62,673 nt of DNA from Caldilineaceae bacterium bin5 (GTDB lineage Bacteria > Chloroflexota > Anaerolineae > Caldilineales > Caldilineaceae), in the NCBI GenBank assembly GCA_002238445.1, contig MPML01000024.1, positions 1-62,673 on the forward strand. Direction: 5' to 3'. Shown one piece after another: positions 42,961-52,489 of the stretch. Within the stretch, counting starts at the first letter, position 1, and the number at the start of each line of letters is the position of its first letter. The notes under the pieces are model-generated. The model was not told the origin of the DNA, searched no databases, and saw only the letters and a list, made by a program, of their open reading frames with translations. The position numbers were made by a program, and so were the translations under genes.

Positions 42961-44679
42961 TCACTCCCGCAGCCGTTCAGCGGTCACGTAGTACGCCCCG
43001 GCCAGCGGATCTCCCTGCTCGTCACGCCACCAGCTCTTCACCGTGGTCGGCCCGCGTTTCACCGCCATCTCAAACGTCTGCCCCGTCGCGTCCGGCGCCA
43101 CCGGCAGCGTCTGCTCGCTGCTGCCCACCTGCAGCCAGGCGGCGGAAACCGGCAGCGCCTTGCCCGCCGGCCAGCTGCCGTCCACGCCCTGCATCACCGG
43201 CGCCGGATCCGAGATGCCCAGGCCGGACTCCTCCGGCCAGCGCCGCAGCGTAAAGCTGTAGAGACCGGCGCGCGCCGCTTCAACGTGCCACGTGCCGCTG
43301 TCCATCACCGGCCCGCGTATGCCGCGCTGATTATCCGCATACACCCACGCCCAGTCGCAGCTGCACAGCCGCGCCGGGTTCTCCGCATCGGAGCCGATCG
43401 TCAGGGCCTGATAGCTCGTGAGCGTACTGCCTACGTCGTCCCACCAAGCCCCGTACTGCCCCCGCAGCCGCTTGACCAGCTCGGTATTGGCCGCGGCCAC
43501 GTCCTGCTGCTGGCCCGGGTCCTCCCCAATGTCGTACAGCTCCCGCCCATCGACCAGCCGCCACTGCCCCCACATCACCGCGGCCCGGTCCCTGCCCGTA
43601 AAGCCGAATCCGGCGCCTTCATTGGCGTGCCCATACTGCACCACCGACATCCGCTCCGCCACCGCCTTGTCCGGCCGCCGCATGTGCGCAGCCAGCGACA
43701 GACCGTCGCACGACCAGCCGTCCGGCGCCTGCAGGTCACACAGATCGATCAGCGTCGGCAAAATGTCGACCCCGCGCGTCACGCCGCCCACATCCCGGCC
43801 GCCTTCAAGCCCAGCCTCCGGCCAGCGAATAAAGCAGGGCACCCGGTGGCCGCCTTCGTATAGCGAAGTCTTCCTGCCCCGCATCCCCGCATTGTAGATC
43901 CCCTCTCCCATCGCCGTGCCATTGTCGGTCATGAATATCAGGATCGTGTTATCACGGATCTCGTTATCCAGCAGGAATTTTTCCAACTGCGCCATATTCT
44001 CGTCAATGTTGGCGATCATGCCGAAAAAGCTGGCCTCATCCCGCTTGATGCCGTCCACATACGGCTGCCGGTATTCATCGGGAACCCAAAACGGGCCATG
44101 CGGTGCATTCGTCGCAATATAGGCAAAAAACGGCTCATTCCGATCATGGCAGCCCTGCATCCACCGCATCGCCTCCTCGAACCAGACGTCGGTGCAGTAG
44201 CCCCGGTACTGCTTGATCTCATCCTTATGGCGGTAGTGGTCGTCAAAATAGTCGTTCCCATAGTAGTCGGCCGCCGAGGTGATGCCGAAGGCGGGATGAT
44301 GGATCGTCTCATGGAAACCGCGGTCCTGCGGCCGGTAGGGATAGTTGTCGCCCAGGTGCCATTTGCCGAAATGGCCGGTGTGGTAACCGCTGTCTGCCAG
44401 GATATCGGCCATCGTCGGCAGGTCCGCGCGCAGCAGCGAACGCCCCATACAGACGAACGTCGCCCCGTTGCGCAGCGCATCCTGGCCCGTCATCAATTCG
44501 CCGCGCGTCGGCGTACACATCGGCGCCACATGAAAATCGGTCAGCCGCACACTGTCGGCGTGAAGGCGGTCCAGCGCAGGCGTTTTCAGAAGTGGATTGC
44601 CCAGGCAGGACAAATCCCCGTAGCCCTGGTCATCCGTCAGCACGAATATGATGTTGGGACGCGACTGTCTGTTCGACAT
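42961..44679 (-). CDS. Arylsulfatase-type sulfatase (formylglycine-dependent)
   Basis: 572 residues from the ATG at 44679, which has GAAAGG upstream; a longer frame to 44865 reads non-conserved sequence. Metal ligands Asp16-Asp17 (LTDDQGYGDLS), signature CTPTR (Cys55-Arg59) followed by GELMTG, then HFGKWHLGD and FMTDNGTAMGEG. The C-terminal 120 residues form an added beta-rich domain. No signal peptide is obvious, suggesting a cytoplasmic enzyme. It is convergent with the second importer operon and likely removes sulfate from its substrate. Confidence 0.92.
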   Translation of the reverse strand: MSNRQSRPNIIFVLTDDQGYGDLSCLGNPLLKTPALDRLHADSVRLTDFHVAPMCTPTRGELMTGQDALRNGATFVCMGRSLLRADLPTMADILADSGYHTGHFGKWHLGDNYPYRPQDRGFHETIHHPAFGITSAADYYGNDYFDDHYRHKDEIKQYRGYCTDVWFEEAMRWMQGCHDRNEPFFAYIATNAPHGPFWVPDEYRQPYVDGIKRDEASFFGMIANIDENMAQLEKFLLDNEIRDNTILIFMTDNGTAMGEGIYNAGMRGRKTSLYEGGHRVPCFIRWPEAGLEGGRDVGGVTRGVDILPTLIDLCDLQAPDGWSCDGLSLAAHMRRPDKAVAERMSVVQYGHANEGAGFGFTGRDRAAVMWGQWRLVDGRELYDIGEDPGQQQDVAAANTELVKRLRGQYGAWWDDVGSTLTSYQALTIGSDAENPARLCSCDWAWVYADNQRGIRGPVMDSGTWHVEAARAGLYSFTLRRWPEESGLGISDPAPVMQGVDGSWPAGKALPVSAAWLQVGSSEQTLPVAPDATGQTFEMAVKRGPTTVKSWWRDEQGDPLAGAYYVTAERLRE

Positions 44680-44897
44680 GGGGAGGCCTTTCAGTGGAGC
44701 GTTGAGTTGTGAGAGAATTCCTCGCCGCATCTTACATTGAACCCGCGCGATGCTGCAATCGCCGCCGCTGAACCAGATCGAGCGACAGTTCAGCCATAGC
44801 CAATTCGCGCCAACGCAAATCAGCCCCACCCTGCGACCGCGAACGTCTCCTGGTTTTTCCCTCATTCCTCACTTTTCTGCCCTCTCTCCTCGCTTAT

Positions 44898-45408
44898 GGG
44901 CGGTCGGGCCTTCGGCCCTCCCTTGTGCAGGGGCTGCGCCCCCGCAACGCCCCCCTAGGCTAGCCACCTTGTTCACTCTTCCCCAGCAACGTGTCTAGCC
45001 AACAGTGTCTCCTCCCCCACATGCCGCCTCAACCCACCGATCACCGACCACTATTCACCGGTGTTCCACTTACGACTGGTGTTCCACTGAAAACTAAGAA
45101 CTGAAAAAAAAACTGCAGTTCCGGGCGGTCGGGCCTTCGGCCCTCCCTTGTGCAGGGGCTGCGCCCCCGCAACGCCCCGCCCAGGCTAGCCACCTTGTTC
45201 ACTCTTCCCCAGCAACGTGTCTAGCCAACAGTGTCTCCTCCCCCACTTGCCGCCTCAACCCACCGATCACCGACCACTAACTGCCGGTGTTCCACTTACG
45301 ACTGGTGTTCCACTGAAAACTAAAAACTGAAAACAAAAAACTGCAGTTCCGGGCGGTCGGGCCTTCGGCCCTCCCTTGTGCCGGGGCTGCGCCCCCGCAA
45401 CGCCCCCC
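44898..45408 (+). repeat. Tandem array of three MITE cores
   Basis: The hairpin core begins at 44898, 45123 and 45351, spacings of 225 and 228 bp. The first two repeats share a right arm (GCTAGCCACCTTGTTCACTC and on, with CGACTGGTGTTCCACTGAAA later) that is absent from copies 1-5. No terminal GTAACTAC ends are visible, so the array grew by tandem duplication rather than by transposition. The whole 44680-45567 gap holds only these repeats and heptamer units; no gene. Confidence 0.85.
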
Positions 45409-45567
45409 TCCAAACCCCCGCCGCGCCACCACCGCGCTGTTCTCTCGCCCCTATCCCCTACAGTTCCCCCCTTTCACACCAGTTGACACAGCCGCCCCTC
45501 CCGGCGAAAATGATCGCATCAAGTTCGCGACCAACACCCCGCGACCCCAGCCGACAGGAGGCATCCC

Positions 45568-46591
45568 ATGAGCCGCTTTGCCAACATCAGCCTGGTCAAC
45601 TTCCCCACCCTACCCGGAAACGAGCCGGGACGGCTACAGAAAACCCTCGACCGCATGTGCAGCTACATCGCCGATGCCGCCCAGGAGCAGAGCGACATCG
45701 TCGCTTTCCCCGAAATATGCAACTGCCTCGACACCGCCGACCCTCGGGACCCGGCCGAGTCTCTCGACGGGCCCACCATCGCCGCGCTCTCCGAAGCCGC
45801 CCGCCAGCATGAACTTTACGTCGTCGCCCCGCTCCTGCTCGCCGATGCCTGCCGCCGCCCCCCCCCCCGCGCCCGCAAGTGCTGGCCGCCGCTACAACTG
45901 CGCCGCGCTCATCGACCGCAAAGGCGAAATCGTCGGCGTCTATCGCAAAAACTTCCCCACCCACTCCGAGCTGGACGGCGGCATCACGCCCGGTGTGGAA
46001 ACGCCCGTCTTCGAGACCGACTTCGGCCGTGTGGGGCTCTGCATCTGCTTCGATCTCAACTACTGGGAGGTTGGCGCCGGCCTTTGCCGCAACCGCGCCG
46101 AACTGGTGATCTGGCCCTCCATGTGGGCCGGGGGCCGCATGTTGAGCAAATGGGCGATGGAGTTCGGCTTTAATATGGCCGCGGTCTGGAAGGAGCAGTC
46201 CACCTTCGTCGACGTCGCCGGCCGCGAGATCCTTGCCGTCAAACGCGAAGCCAGAGACCGCACCGGCCGCTCGCCCGTGGTCACCGCCCGAATCGACCTC
46301 GACCGCCGCCTGCTGCACCCCGACAATAACCTGGAAAACCTGAAGGCCCTCTTCGAACGCCATGGGCCGACCGCAGCCTTCACCGAGTGGCTGAAGCAGG
46401 ACTGCCATCTGATCTTCGGCTCGCAAGTCCCGGGCGCCTCCAGCGATCAGTTGATCGAAGAGTTCGGTCTTGAAACGATGCGCGACTACCTTGCACGCGT
46501 GCGTCGCGACCGCAAAGCCGCGCTGGCCGCGGCCGCCGAACCGGTCTATGCCAACGGACAAACAGCCGCGCAGGACGGAGAGAGAATCTGA
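45568..46591 (+). pseudogene. Carbon-nitrogen hydrolase (nitrilase family), frameshifted in a C11 tract
   Basis: Nitrilase-superfamily amidase whose two halves are in different frames. The first half has the catalytic Glu in DIVAFPEICNC. The second half has the catalytic Lys in GVYRKNFPTHSE and the Cys in VGLCICFDLNYWE, giving a complete Glu-Lys-Cys triad if joined. The joint is an 11-C run at 45858-45868; one C fewer yields a continuous protein of about 340 residues. Such enzymes hydrolyse amides or nitriles. The gene overlaps the next SDR by one base (TGATG), so they are translationally coupled. Confidence 0.85.
45858..45868 (+). repeat. C11 homopolymer at the nitrilase frameshift
   Basis: Eleven consecutive C, preceded by GCCTGCCGCCG. 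A length of 10 or 13 would keep the frame. Such tracts are prone both to slipped-strand change in cells and to sequencing error. Confidence 0.9.
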
Positions 46592-47391
46592 TGCTATTGA
46601 CAGGAAAAACCGTCGTTGTGACCGGCGCCGGCGGAGGGCTTGGCGCCGGCATCGCCGCGGTCTGCAGCCGCGAGGGCGCCAACGTGGTGGTGGCCGACAT
46701 CCGCGGGCAGGCAGCAGACGCCGTTGCCGACAGCCTGCCCGGCGACGCTCTGGCCGTACACTGCGATGTCGGCGACGACGACGCCCAATCCGACCTGGTG
46801 CAGAAAGCCGTCGCCGCTTTCGGGCGTGTCGACGGCCTTGTGAACAACGCTGGCATCAACTTCGCCAAACCGTTCCTGGAAACGACTGCCGCCGACTGGG
46901 AACACATCATCCGTGTCGACCTGCGCGCCGTCTTCTTCCTGACCCAAAAGGTCTGCCAGCAGATGCTCACACAGTCCCCCGGCGGCGGCAGCGTCGTCAA
47001 CATCGCCAGCGTCCACGCCCACGCCGCCATGCCCGGCGCCGGCCCCTACGACGCAGCCAAAGCCGGCGTCGTCATGATGGGCAAAAGCTTCGCCCTCGAA
47101 ATGGCCCCGCACAACATTCGCGTCAACGCGATCTCTCCCGGCCTGCTCGATACCCAGATCTGGCAGGACCTGCAGGACGCCGCGCCCAGCCCGGAGGAGT
47201 GCCTGGACTTCTGGCGCACCAATATTCCCATCGGCCGCGTCATCGCCCCCGAAGAGATCGGCGAGCTGGCCGCCTTCCTTCTCAGCGACCGCAGCGCCTC
47301 CATCACCGGCGCCAACATCTACGCCGACGGCGGCATGACCGCCCAGCTCATCAGCCAGGAGCCCTACACCTCCAAGCCAATCGAAGGCTGA
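46591..47391 (+). CDS. SDR-family NAD(P)-dependent oxidoreductase
   Basis: 266 residues. TGAGGGLG nucleotide motif, the NNAG segment (LVNNAGINF), and a catalytic Ser-Tyr-Lys set in VVNIASVHAHAAMPGAGPYD and AAKAG. The C-terminal AAFLLSDRSASITGANIYAD is the classical FabG-like ending. Translational coupling with the nitrilase gene suggests a shared pathway involving an amide and a hydroxyl or keto group. Substrate not assignable. Confidence 0.92.
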   Translation: MLLTGKTVVVTGAGGGLGAGIAAVCSREGANVVVADIRGQAADAVADSLPGDALAVHCDVGDDDAQSDLVQKAVAAFGRVDGLVNNAGINFAKPFLETTAADWEHIIRVDLRAVFFLTQKVCQQMLTQSPGGGSVVNIASVHAHAAMPGAGPYDAAKAGVVMMGKSFALEMAPHNIRVNAISPGLLDTQIWQDLQDAAPSPEECLDFWRTNIPIGRVIAPEEIGELAAFLLSDRSASITGANIYADGGMTAQLISQEPYTSKPIEG

Positions 47392-47682
47392 ACGCAACCC
47401 GGGCCGCCTCCTCCGCGCTGCCCAATGCGTGATACGCAATAACGTAGACGGATCGTACCCATATTGCCCACGACACTACGCAAAACAAACGCACGCGCAT
47501 CCACCGGGCGGACTGCCCCCAAACACCACTCTATCTGCTCGCAGACTCGTCTGAAAAACACGCCATTCCGGCACAATTCCTGCGCGCATTTCAAGTTTTT
47601 CTTCAACTCGTTCTTGGTGTAATATACTGGTCTGACATAAACTCCTAAACCGATTCAGTCTTTCAGCCGAAACAGCGCTCCC
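47392..47682. promoter_or_regulatory. Intergenic region before the MFS gene, possible promoter
   Basis: No gene seen. A TATACT box near 47624 (GTAATATACTGG), about 60 bp before the start codon, may be the -10 of the transporter gene; the -35 region (TTCAAC) is poor and spaced at 15 bp. Confidence 0.35.
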
Positions 47683-48948
47683 ATGACGAAACTCCTGTCT
47701 CTCTGGACAGACCGCCCCCGCTTCCATCATGATGTCAATATGCTCCTGATTGTCGTCGGCCTCGTGGCGGTCAGCTTTTTCGGCATCCAGACCTTTCTGA
47801 AGACCTTCTACGTTCTGCGCCTGGGCTACGGCATGGTCTTTTTTGGCGTGTTTAACGCAGCCAGCGCACTGAGCTACATGGTGATGAGCCTGCCCGCCGG
47901 CGCCCTGGGAAGCCGGCTCGGCTTGACGCGCACGATGCGTATCGGCATCCTCGTGACCGTCGCGGGCATGGCGATGCTGCCGCTGACCGAATCGGTGCCT
48001 GCGTCCCTCAGCTACTACTGGCCCGTCTTCTCGATGATGGTTGTCACCGGCGGCTACGCCCTTTTCAGCATCAACATGGTACCGGCACTCATGGGGCTGA
48101 CCTCTGACGAAAATCGCAACAGCGCCTACGCCATGACCGGCGTCCTGCGCGGCCTTGGCGCCTTCGTCGGTACCCCCTTTGCCGGCCTGCTGCCGAGCCT
48201 CATCGCCACCATGATCGGCGTCGGACTCGACAACCCCGCCCCGTATCGTCTGGCACTTTGGCTGAGTCCTGCGGTCTTGCTGCTGGCCATTTTCCCCTTG
48301 CTCCGCATCGGCGATGCAGAGCGAAGCGGCAAACACGAAGAGACACCGACTCTGCCGGGCTCCTTTCCCGTCGCCCCCGTCAGCCTGTTGATCCTGTTCG
48401 TCTGGTTCAGCCAGGCCGCCGGCGCCGCCTGCTACTCCTTCTGCAACGCCTTTATGGACACCGAGTTGCAAATGTCCACCTTTGTGATCGGGATCATCTC
48501 CAGCGCGGGGCAGTTCGTCTCCATCTTCGCTCCCATGCTGCTGCCGATGCTCGCCCGCCTCCGCGGCAACGGCTGGACGCTGATGGCAACGACCGTCGGC
48601 GGCGCCGTCAGCATTATCCCGCTCATTCTCATCCCCCAGTGGTTTGCCGCCGCCATCGGCCAATTCGCTTCCATGGTCCTTTCGGCCGTGCGCATGCCCG
48701 CCCTTCAGGTCTACCAGATGGAGCTGATCGAGAAGCGCTGGCGTTCGCTGGCCTACGGCGCGGTAAACACTGCGATGGGCTTCAGTTTCTTTCTAGTGAG
48801 CTTCGGCGGAGGCCAGATCATTGAGAAATGGGGCTATTCCAACCTCTTCGCGGTGGGCGTGACCCTTTCATTTGTCGGCGCCACCATCATGTGGATGATG
48901 TTGAAGCGGCCGACGCCGATGGTTGCAGCCCGCGGCGCAGTGCAATAA
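47683..48948 (+). CDS. Major facilitator superfamily transporter
   Basis: 421 residues with about twelve hydrophobic segments and the MFS loop-2/3 type signature near SRLGLTRTMRIG. A central cytoplasmic loop (RIGDAERSGKHEETPTLPG) separates two six-helix halves. No substrate-specific motif recognised. It is a stand-alone gene, not adjacent to a regulator. Sugar, organic acid or drug transport are all possible. Confidence 0.88.
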   Translation: MTKLLSLWTDRPRFHHDVNMLLIVVGLVAVSFFGIQTFLKTFYVLRLGYGMVFFGVFNAASALSYMVMSLPAGALGSRLGLTRTMRIGILVTVAGMAMLPLTESVPASLSYYWPVFSMMVVTGGYALFSINMVPALMGLTSDENRNSAYAMTGVLRGLGAFVGTPFAGLLPSLIATMIGVGLDNPAPYRLALWLSPAVLLLAIFPLLRIGDAERSGKHEETPTLPGSFPVAPVSLLILFVWFSQAAGAACYSFCNAFMDTELQMSTFVIGIISSAGQFVSIFAPMLLPMLARLRGNGWTLMATTVGGAVSIIPLILIPQWFAAAIGQFASMVLSAVRMPALQVYQMELIEKRWRSLAYGAVNTAMGFSFFLVSFGGGQIIEKWGYSNLFAVGVTLSFVGATIMWMMLKRPTPMVAARGAVQ

Positions 48949-48975
48949 CCAGTTTGAGAAGAGAGAGAGGTAAGA

Positions 48976-49009
48976 GGAGAGCGAACCAAATTCTGCTCTC
49001 CCGGTTCGC
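48976..49009. terminator. Overlapping hairpins between convergent genes
   Basis: GGAGAGC/GCTCTCC (48976-48982 with 48995-49001) and GCGAACC/GGTTCGC (48981-48987 with 49003-49009) are mutually exclusive 7-bp stems. There is no long T-tract, so termination strength is uncertain. Confidence 0.4.
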
Positions 49010-49046
49010 TATGGGGCACGGCGCGGCATACCGGCTCTTTTGTCCT

Positions 49047-50078
49047 CTACAGTGCCAACTCCGCCATCATTCGCACCGTTTCGATGCTGTCGGTCATCAC
49101 CGTCAGAGTCGTAATTGGCGCCGCCTGCCACAGCTGCAAACGATCGGCGATGCGGGCGCGGCTGCCGCACAGTGCAACGGCGTCCACCAGCGCATCCGGC
49201 ACCGCCGCGACCGCGCCGGCCCGGTCGCCGGCCAGATAGCTTGTCTGGATCCTGTCAGCCGCCTCTTCAAAACCGTAGCGGCAGGCCAGATTGTAGTAGA
49301 AGTTCCTACCCCTGCTCCCCATCCCGCCAATATACAAGGCCAGCATCGGCTTGAGCTGCATCCAGCAACTCGCCAGGTCATCCCCCACCACAACTGCCGC
49401 CGACGGCGCAATGTCGAACCTGTCCGGCCTTCCCTGTTGCCCGGCCCGCGTCCGCCCGGCAGCCACCACCTCGGCAAACGTCGCATCGTAATGCTCCGGC
49501 GCGAAGAAGATCGGCAGCCAGCCATCGGCCAGTTCTGCGGCTAACTGCACATTCCGCGGGCCAATCGCCGCCAGGTAGATCGGCAGATCCGCCCGCCCGT
49601 GCAGGATGCTTTTCAGCGGCTTTCCCAACCCCAACGAGCCCGGCCCGCCGTAGGGCAACTGGTAAAACTCGCCTTCAAATGTCAACGGCTCCTCACGCGC
49701 GAAAATGCGGCGCACAATTTCGATATACTCGCGCGTGCGAGTCAGCGGCCTGGCATAGCCCACGCCGTGCCAGCCCTCCACCACCTGCGGACCGGAGACG
49801 CCCAGCCCCAGCAGCATACGCCCGCCCGACAGCTGGTCCAGCGTCATCGCGGTCATAGCCGTCATCGCCGGCGTGCGGGCCGCCATCTGCAGGATCGCCG
49901 TGCCCAGGTGAATCCGTTCAGTCTGCGCGCCGGTCCACGCCAGCGGCGAGACCGCGTCAGAGCCGTACGCTTCAGCCGTCCACACCGCGTAATAGCCCAG
50001 CCGGTCCGCCTCGCGAATCAACTCCATCGGCAGCGCGATCTTCCCGCCGGAATAGCCTGTATTGAGTCCCAGTCGCAT
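49047..50078 (-). CDS. LLM-class (luciferase-like) flavin or F420-dependent oxidoreductase
   Basis: About 343 residues when started at the ATG 5 nt after GGAGG; in-frame upstream Met at 50114 is an alternative. TIM-barrel pattern: [47 protein letters not shown], and the late ADGWLPIFF. The [15 protein letters not shown] segment is typical of F420-dependent members (MSMEG-type), and F420 is known in Chloroflexota; FMN is the alternative cofactor. Substrate unknown. Convergent with the MFS gene. Confidence 0.85.
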   Translation of the reverse strand: MRLGLNTGYSGGKIALPMELIREADRLGYYAVWTAEAYGSDAVSPLAWTGAQTERIHLGTAILQMAARTPAMTAMTAMTLDQLSGGRMLLGLGVSGPQVVEGWHGVGYARPLTRTREYIEIVRRIFAREEPLTFEGEFYQLPYGGPGSLGLGKPLKSILHGRADLPIYLAAIGPRNVQLAAELADGWLPIFFAPEHYDATFAEVVAAGRTRAGQQGRPDRFDIAPSAAVVVGDDLASCWMQLKPMLALYIGGMGSRGRNFYYNLACRYGFEEAADRIQTSYLAGDRAGAVAAVPDALVDAVALCGSRARIADRLQLWQAAPITTLTVMTDSIETVRMMAELAL

Positions 50079-50178
50079 CATTACCTCCGCCGGCCGGCCC
50101 GAAGACGCGGTCAACGCCTCTCAGAACAGCGTTCTTGCTGACTCCTTCTTCTACCGTCCCCGCCGCTGGCTGCAGACG

Positions 50179-50772
50179 CTATCCGATCAACCCTTGCAGG
50201 GTCTCCACCAGCAGCCGGTGTTCCACCGCGTGAATGCGGTCGCCAAGCGTTTCGTGTGTGTCACCAGCATGAATCGGAACGGCCCGCTCCGCCAGCACCG
50301 GCCCCTCATCCACGCGCGCATCCGGCACCAGATGGACCATCACGCCCGTATGGTCGATTTCACCGCGCCCAAAGGCCGCCAGCGCGTCGTCAATCGCGTG
50401 CGCGCCGGGGAACTGCCCGGGCAGCGCCGGGTGCAGATTCACAACCCGATTGGGAAAGCGCCCCAGAAACTGATCGCTGAAAATGTGCATCCAACCGGCC
50501 AATACCACCCAGTCCGGCGCGTACTCGCTCACCAACGCGGCCAGATCGGCGTCGTATTCGGCGCGGCTGCGCTGCGCGTCCCTGTAGGGTTTCAGCGGAA
50601 AGTAGCGGTCGGGGATCTGCGCCCGCCGCGCCCTTTCCAGCCCGAACGCGGCCTTGCGGTTTGACACAACGACCGCAATCTGCGCGTCCAGCTTCCCCGC
50701 CGCCACCGCGTCGATGATGGCCTGCAGATTCGATCCGCTGCCCGAAATGAGAACCGCCAACTTGGATTTCAT
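50179..50772 (-). CDS. purN: Phosphoribosylglycinamide formyltransferase
   Basis: 197 residues from the second Met (an upstream in-frame Met gives 205). It transfers a formyl group from 10-formyl-THF to GAR in purine synthesis. SGSGSNLQAI binds the phosphate; the catalytic Asn and His lie in RVVNLHPALPGQFPG, and the catalytic Asp in LVPDARVDEGPV. The segment reads HPALPG where most PurN have HPSLLP, a small shortening of the loop. Isolated housekeeping gene; no other pur genes nearby. Confidence 0.92.
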   Translation of the reverse strand: MKSKLAVLISGSGSNLQAIIDAVAAGKLDAQIAVVVSNRKAAFGLERARRAQIPDRYFPLKPYRDAQRSRAEYDADLAALVSEYAPDWVVLAGWMHIFSDQFLGRFPNRVVNLHPALPGQFPGAHAIDDALAAFGRGEIDHTGVMVHLVPDARVDEGPVLAERAVPIHAGDTHETLGDRIHAVEHRLLVETLQGLIG

Positions 50773-50940
50773 AGCGCCCCTGAAGACAGGTGACATGGCT
50801 TTGCCGTACCGTCTACAGTATAATCGATCCCTATACGCGACGAACTATTCTTGCCGCCAGAGAGCAGATCCCCCATCAGTGCCACAAGACAACCTGCCCC
50901 GTGGTCCGGTTTTCGGTACCCGCCATAGCGTCCCCATCAC

Positions 50941-52101
50941 ATGAACCGCAGCCGAATTCTTATTCTGATGAGCGCTACCGGGGGCGGCCACCGTGCCAGC
51001 GCCCAGGCTCTGCAAGCTGCCTTCGCCGCCCGTTATCCCGACCGGTTTCAGGTGGAGGTCGTCGACCCGTGGACCGATTACACCCCTTGGCCTATCAACC
51101 AGATACCCCGCACGTACAGCCCGATCGTCGCCCGCGCCCTCTGGTTCTGGAAGTTGCTCTGGCTCGTCTTCGAAAACGAGCGCGCGCTCTCTGCCGTCCT
51201 GCGCCTGGCCTATCTCCTCTGCCGCAACGAACTGCGCAAGGTCCTGCAAGACTACCGCCCACACCTGATCATCTCCGTACACCCCCTGATACAGCACATC
51301 TGCTTGCGGCTGCTTGAGCAGGAGCGCGTCCCGATTCCCTTCGTGACCGTCGTCACCGATCTGGCATCGTTTCATCACGGCTGGTTTCATGCGCGCGCCG
51401 AGCGCTGCTATGTCGCCAGTGAGGCCGCGGCGGACGCCGCCCGCCGCCATGGCCTCCCAGCCCGAAAAGTTCGGCTGCTCGGTCTGCCCGTCCGATCCGC
51501 CTTTACCGACGCCTTGCCGGACAAAGCGACCGCGCGCGCCCGGTTGGGGCTGGCCGACAGCGGCTTTACCGCGCTCCTGCTCGGCGGCGGCGAGGGCATG
51601 GGCCCGGTCGCGGCGATTGCGCACGCGGTGGCCCGCCGGCTGGCGGCGACGGGGACGGCCGCGCAACTGGTCGTCATCTGCGGCCGCAATAAGCGTCTTC
51701 GCCAAGCGTTGCAGCGGTCGGATTGGCCGATTCCGGTGCAGGTGTGCGGTTTTGTCGATAACGTGCAGGAATGGATGGCTGCCAGCGACTGCGTTATCAC
51801 CAAGGCCGGGCCGGGCACAATCGCCGAAGCGCTGATCTGCGGGCTCCCCATCCTCGTGAGCGGTTTTATCCCCGGGCAGGAGGAGGGCAACGTGTCATAC
51901 GTAGTGGAGAACGGCGTCGGCGCCTACTGCGATGCTCCCGAAGACATTGCCGCCACCGTCAGCGACTGGGCCGGCGGCAATCAGCTGCCCCAGATGGCAG
52001 CCCGCTCCCGCAAGCTCGGCCGCCCCCGCGCCGCCTATGACATTGTCGATGAGATTGCGGAGCTTGTGGATGGGGAGGCCGCCGAATCAGAAGATAGTTG
52101 A
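50941..52101 (+). CDS. MGDG-synthase-like glycosyltransferase (GT28 family)
   Basis: 386 residues. N-terminal domain opens with ILILMSATGGGHRASA (GGGH at 14-17), typical of monogalactosyldiacylglycerol synthases and processive lipid glycosyltransferases. C-terminal nucleotide-sugar domain shows LLLGGGEGMGP, DCVITKAGPGTIAEAL and SGFIPGQEEGNVSYVV. It likely transfers galactose or glucose from a UDP-sugar to diacylglycerol at the inner membrane face. Glycolipids of this type are common in Chloroflexota. It is an isolated gene. Confidence 0.88.
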   Translation: MNRSRILILMSATGGGHRASAQALQAAFAARYPDRFQVEVVDPWTDYTPWPINQIPRTYSPIVARALWFWKLLWLVFENERALSAVLRLAYLLCRNELRKVLQDYRPHLIISVHPLIQHICLRLLEQERVPIPFVTVVTDLASFHHGWFHARAERCYVASEAAADAARRHGLPARKVRLLGLPVRSAFTDALPDKATARARLGLADSGFTALLLGGGEGMGPVAAIAHAVARRLAATGTAAQLVVICGRNKRLRQALQRSDWPIPVQVCGFVDNVQEWMAASDCVITKAGPGTIAEALICGLPILVSGFIPGQEEGNVSYVVENGVGAYCDAPEDIAATVSDWAGGNQLPQMAARSRKLGRPRAAYDIVDEIAELVDGEAAESEDS

Positions 52102-52123
52102 CAGAGGGCCATGAAAGGTATAT

Positions 52124-52382
52124 ATGCCGCAAACAACCAGGAAAATCACCTTCTCTCTGCCTCGTGAGATGGCGAACTGGGTGGAAGAGATAGCAGAGCA
52201 GGAAGGCATTTCCCGCAGCGCGCTTCTGCGCGAAGCTCTGGCCCGTTACATGGATGAGAACGAGTGGCAAAAAACTCCTCCGCTACGGCGAACAGCGGAC
52301 ACGCGAGCAGCAGAATAGCCGTGAGGATGTCAGCCGCCTGGTGGAAGAGCACCGGGCCGACATCGGTTCATCGCGGGCATGA
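52124..52382 (+). pseudogene. Ribbon-helix-helix antitoxin, frameshifted in an A6 tract
   Basis: The RHH DNA-binding domain is clear (KITFSLPREMANWVEEIA, then SRSALLREALARYMDE). The open frame ends early at 52318, but one A fewer in the run at 52269-52274 gives the standard antitoxin tail (KLLRYGEQRTREQQ, RLVEEHRADIG) ending at 52382, total about 85 residues. The stop then overlaps an ATG as ATGA, the classic layout of a TA operon. So the natural frame is the longer one. Confidence 0.8.
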
Positions 52383-52429
52383 GGGTTGGTTTTGAGACCT
52401 GTGTCATCATTTCTGGGTATTGTGGATGA
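52379..52429 (+). pseudogene. Remnant of a PIN-domain (VapC-like) toxin gene
   Basis: Starts in the ATGA overlap and reads MRVGFETCVIISG before a stop, reminiscent of the MRVVLDTNVLIS opening of PIN toxins but with the key Asp changed to Glu. Nothing PIN-like continues in one frame. A short frame after it (DEAVELLYEASI) may be further debris. Confidence 0.5.
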
Positions 52430-52489
52430 GGCCGTGGAACTTCTATACGAGGCCTCAATATCGATTCGTTCCCATCTGTGATAAAAAAA

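Noticed and set aside
44898..45408. CRISPR array
   Set aside because: Units of 225-228 bp are far too long, repeats are not separated by unique spacers of constant size, and no cas genes are near.
45858..45868. Programmed ribosomal frameshift at the C11 tract
   Set aside because: Possible in principle, but there is no downstream pseudoknot or typical slippery heptamer; phase variation or sequence error is simpler.
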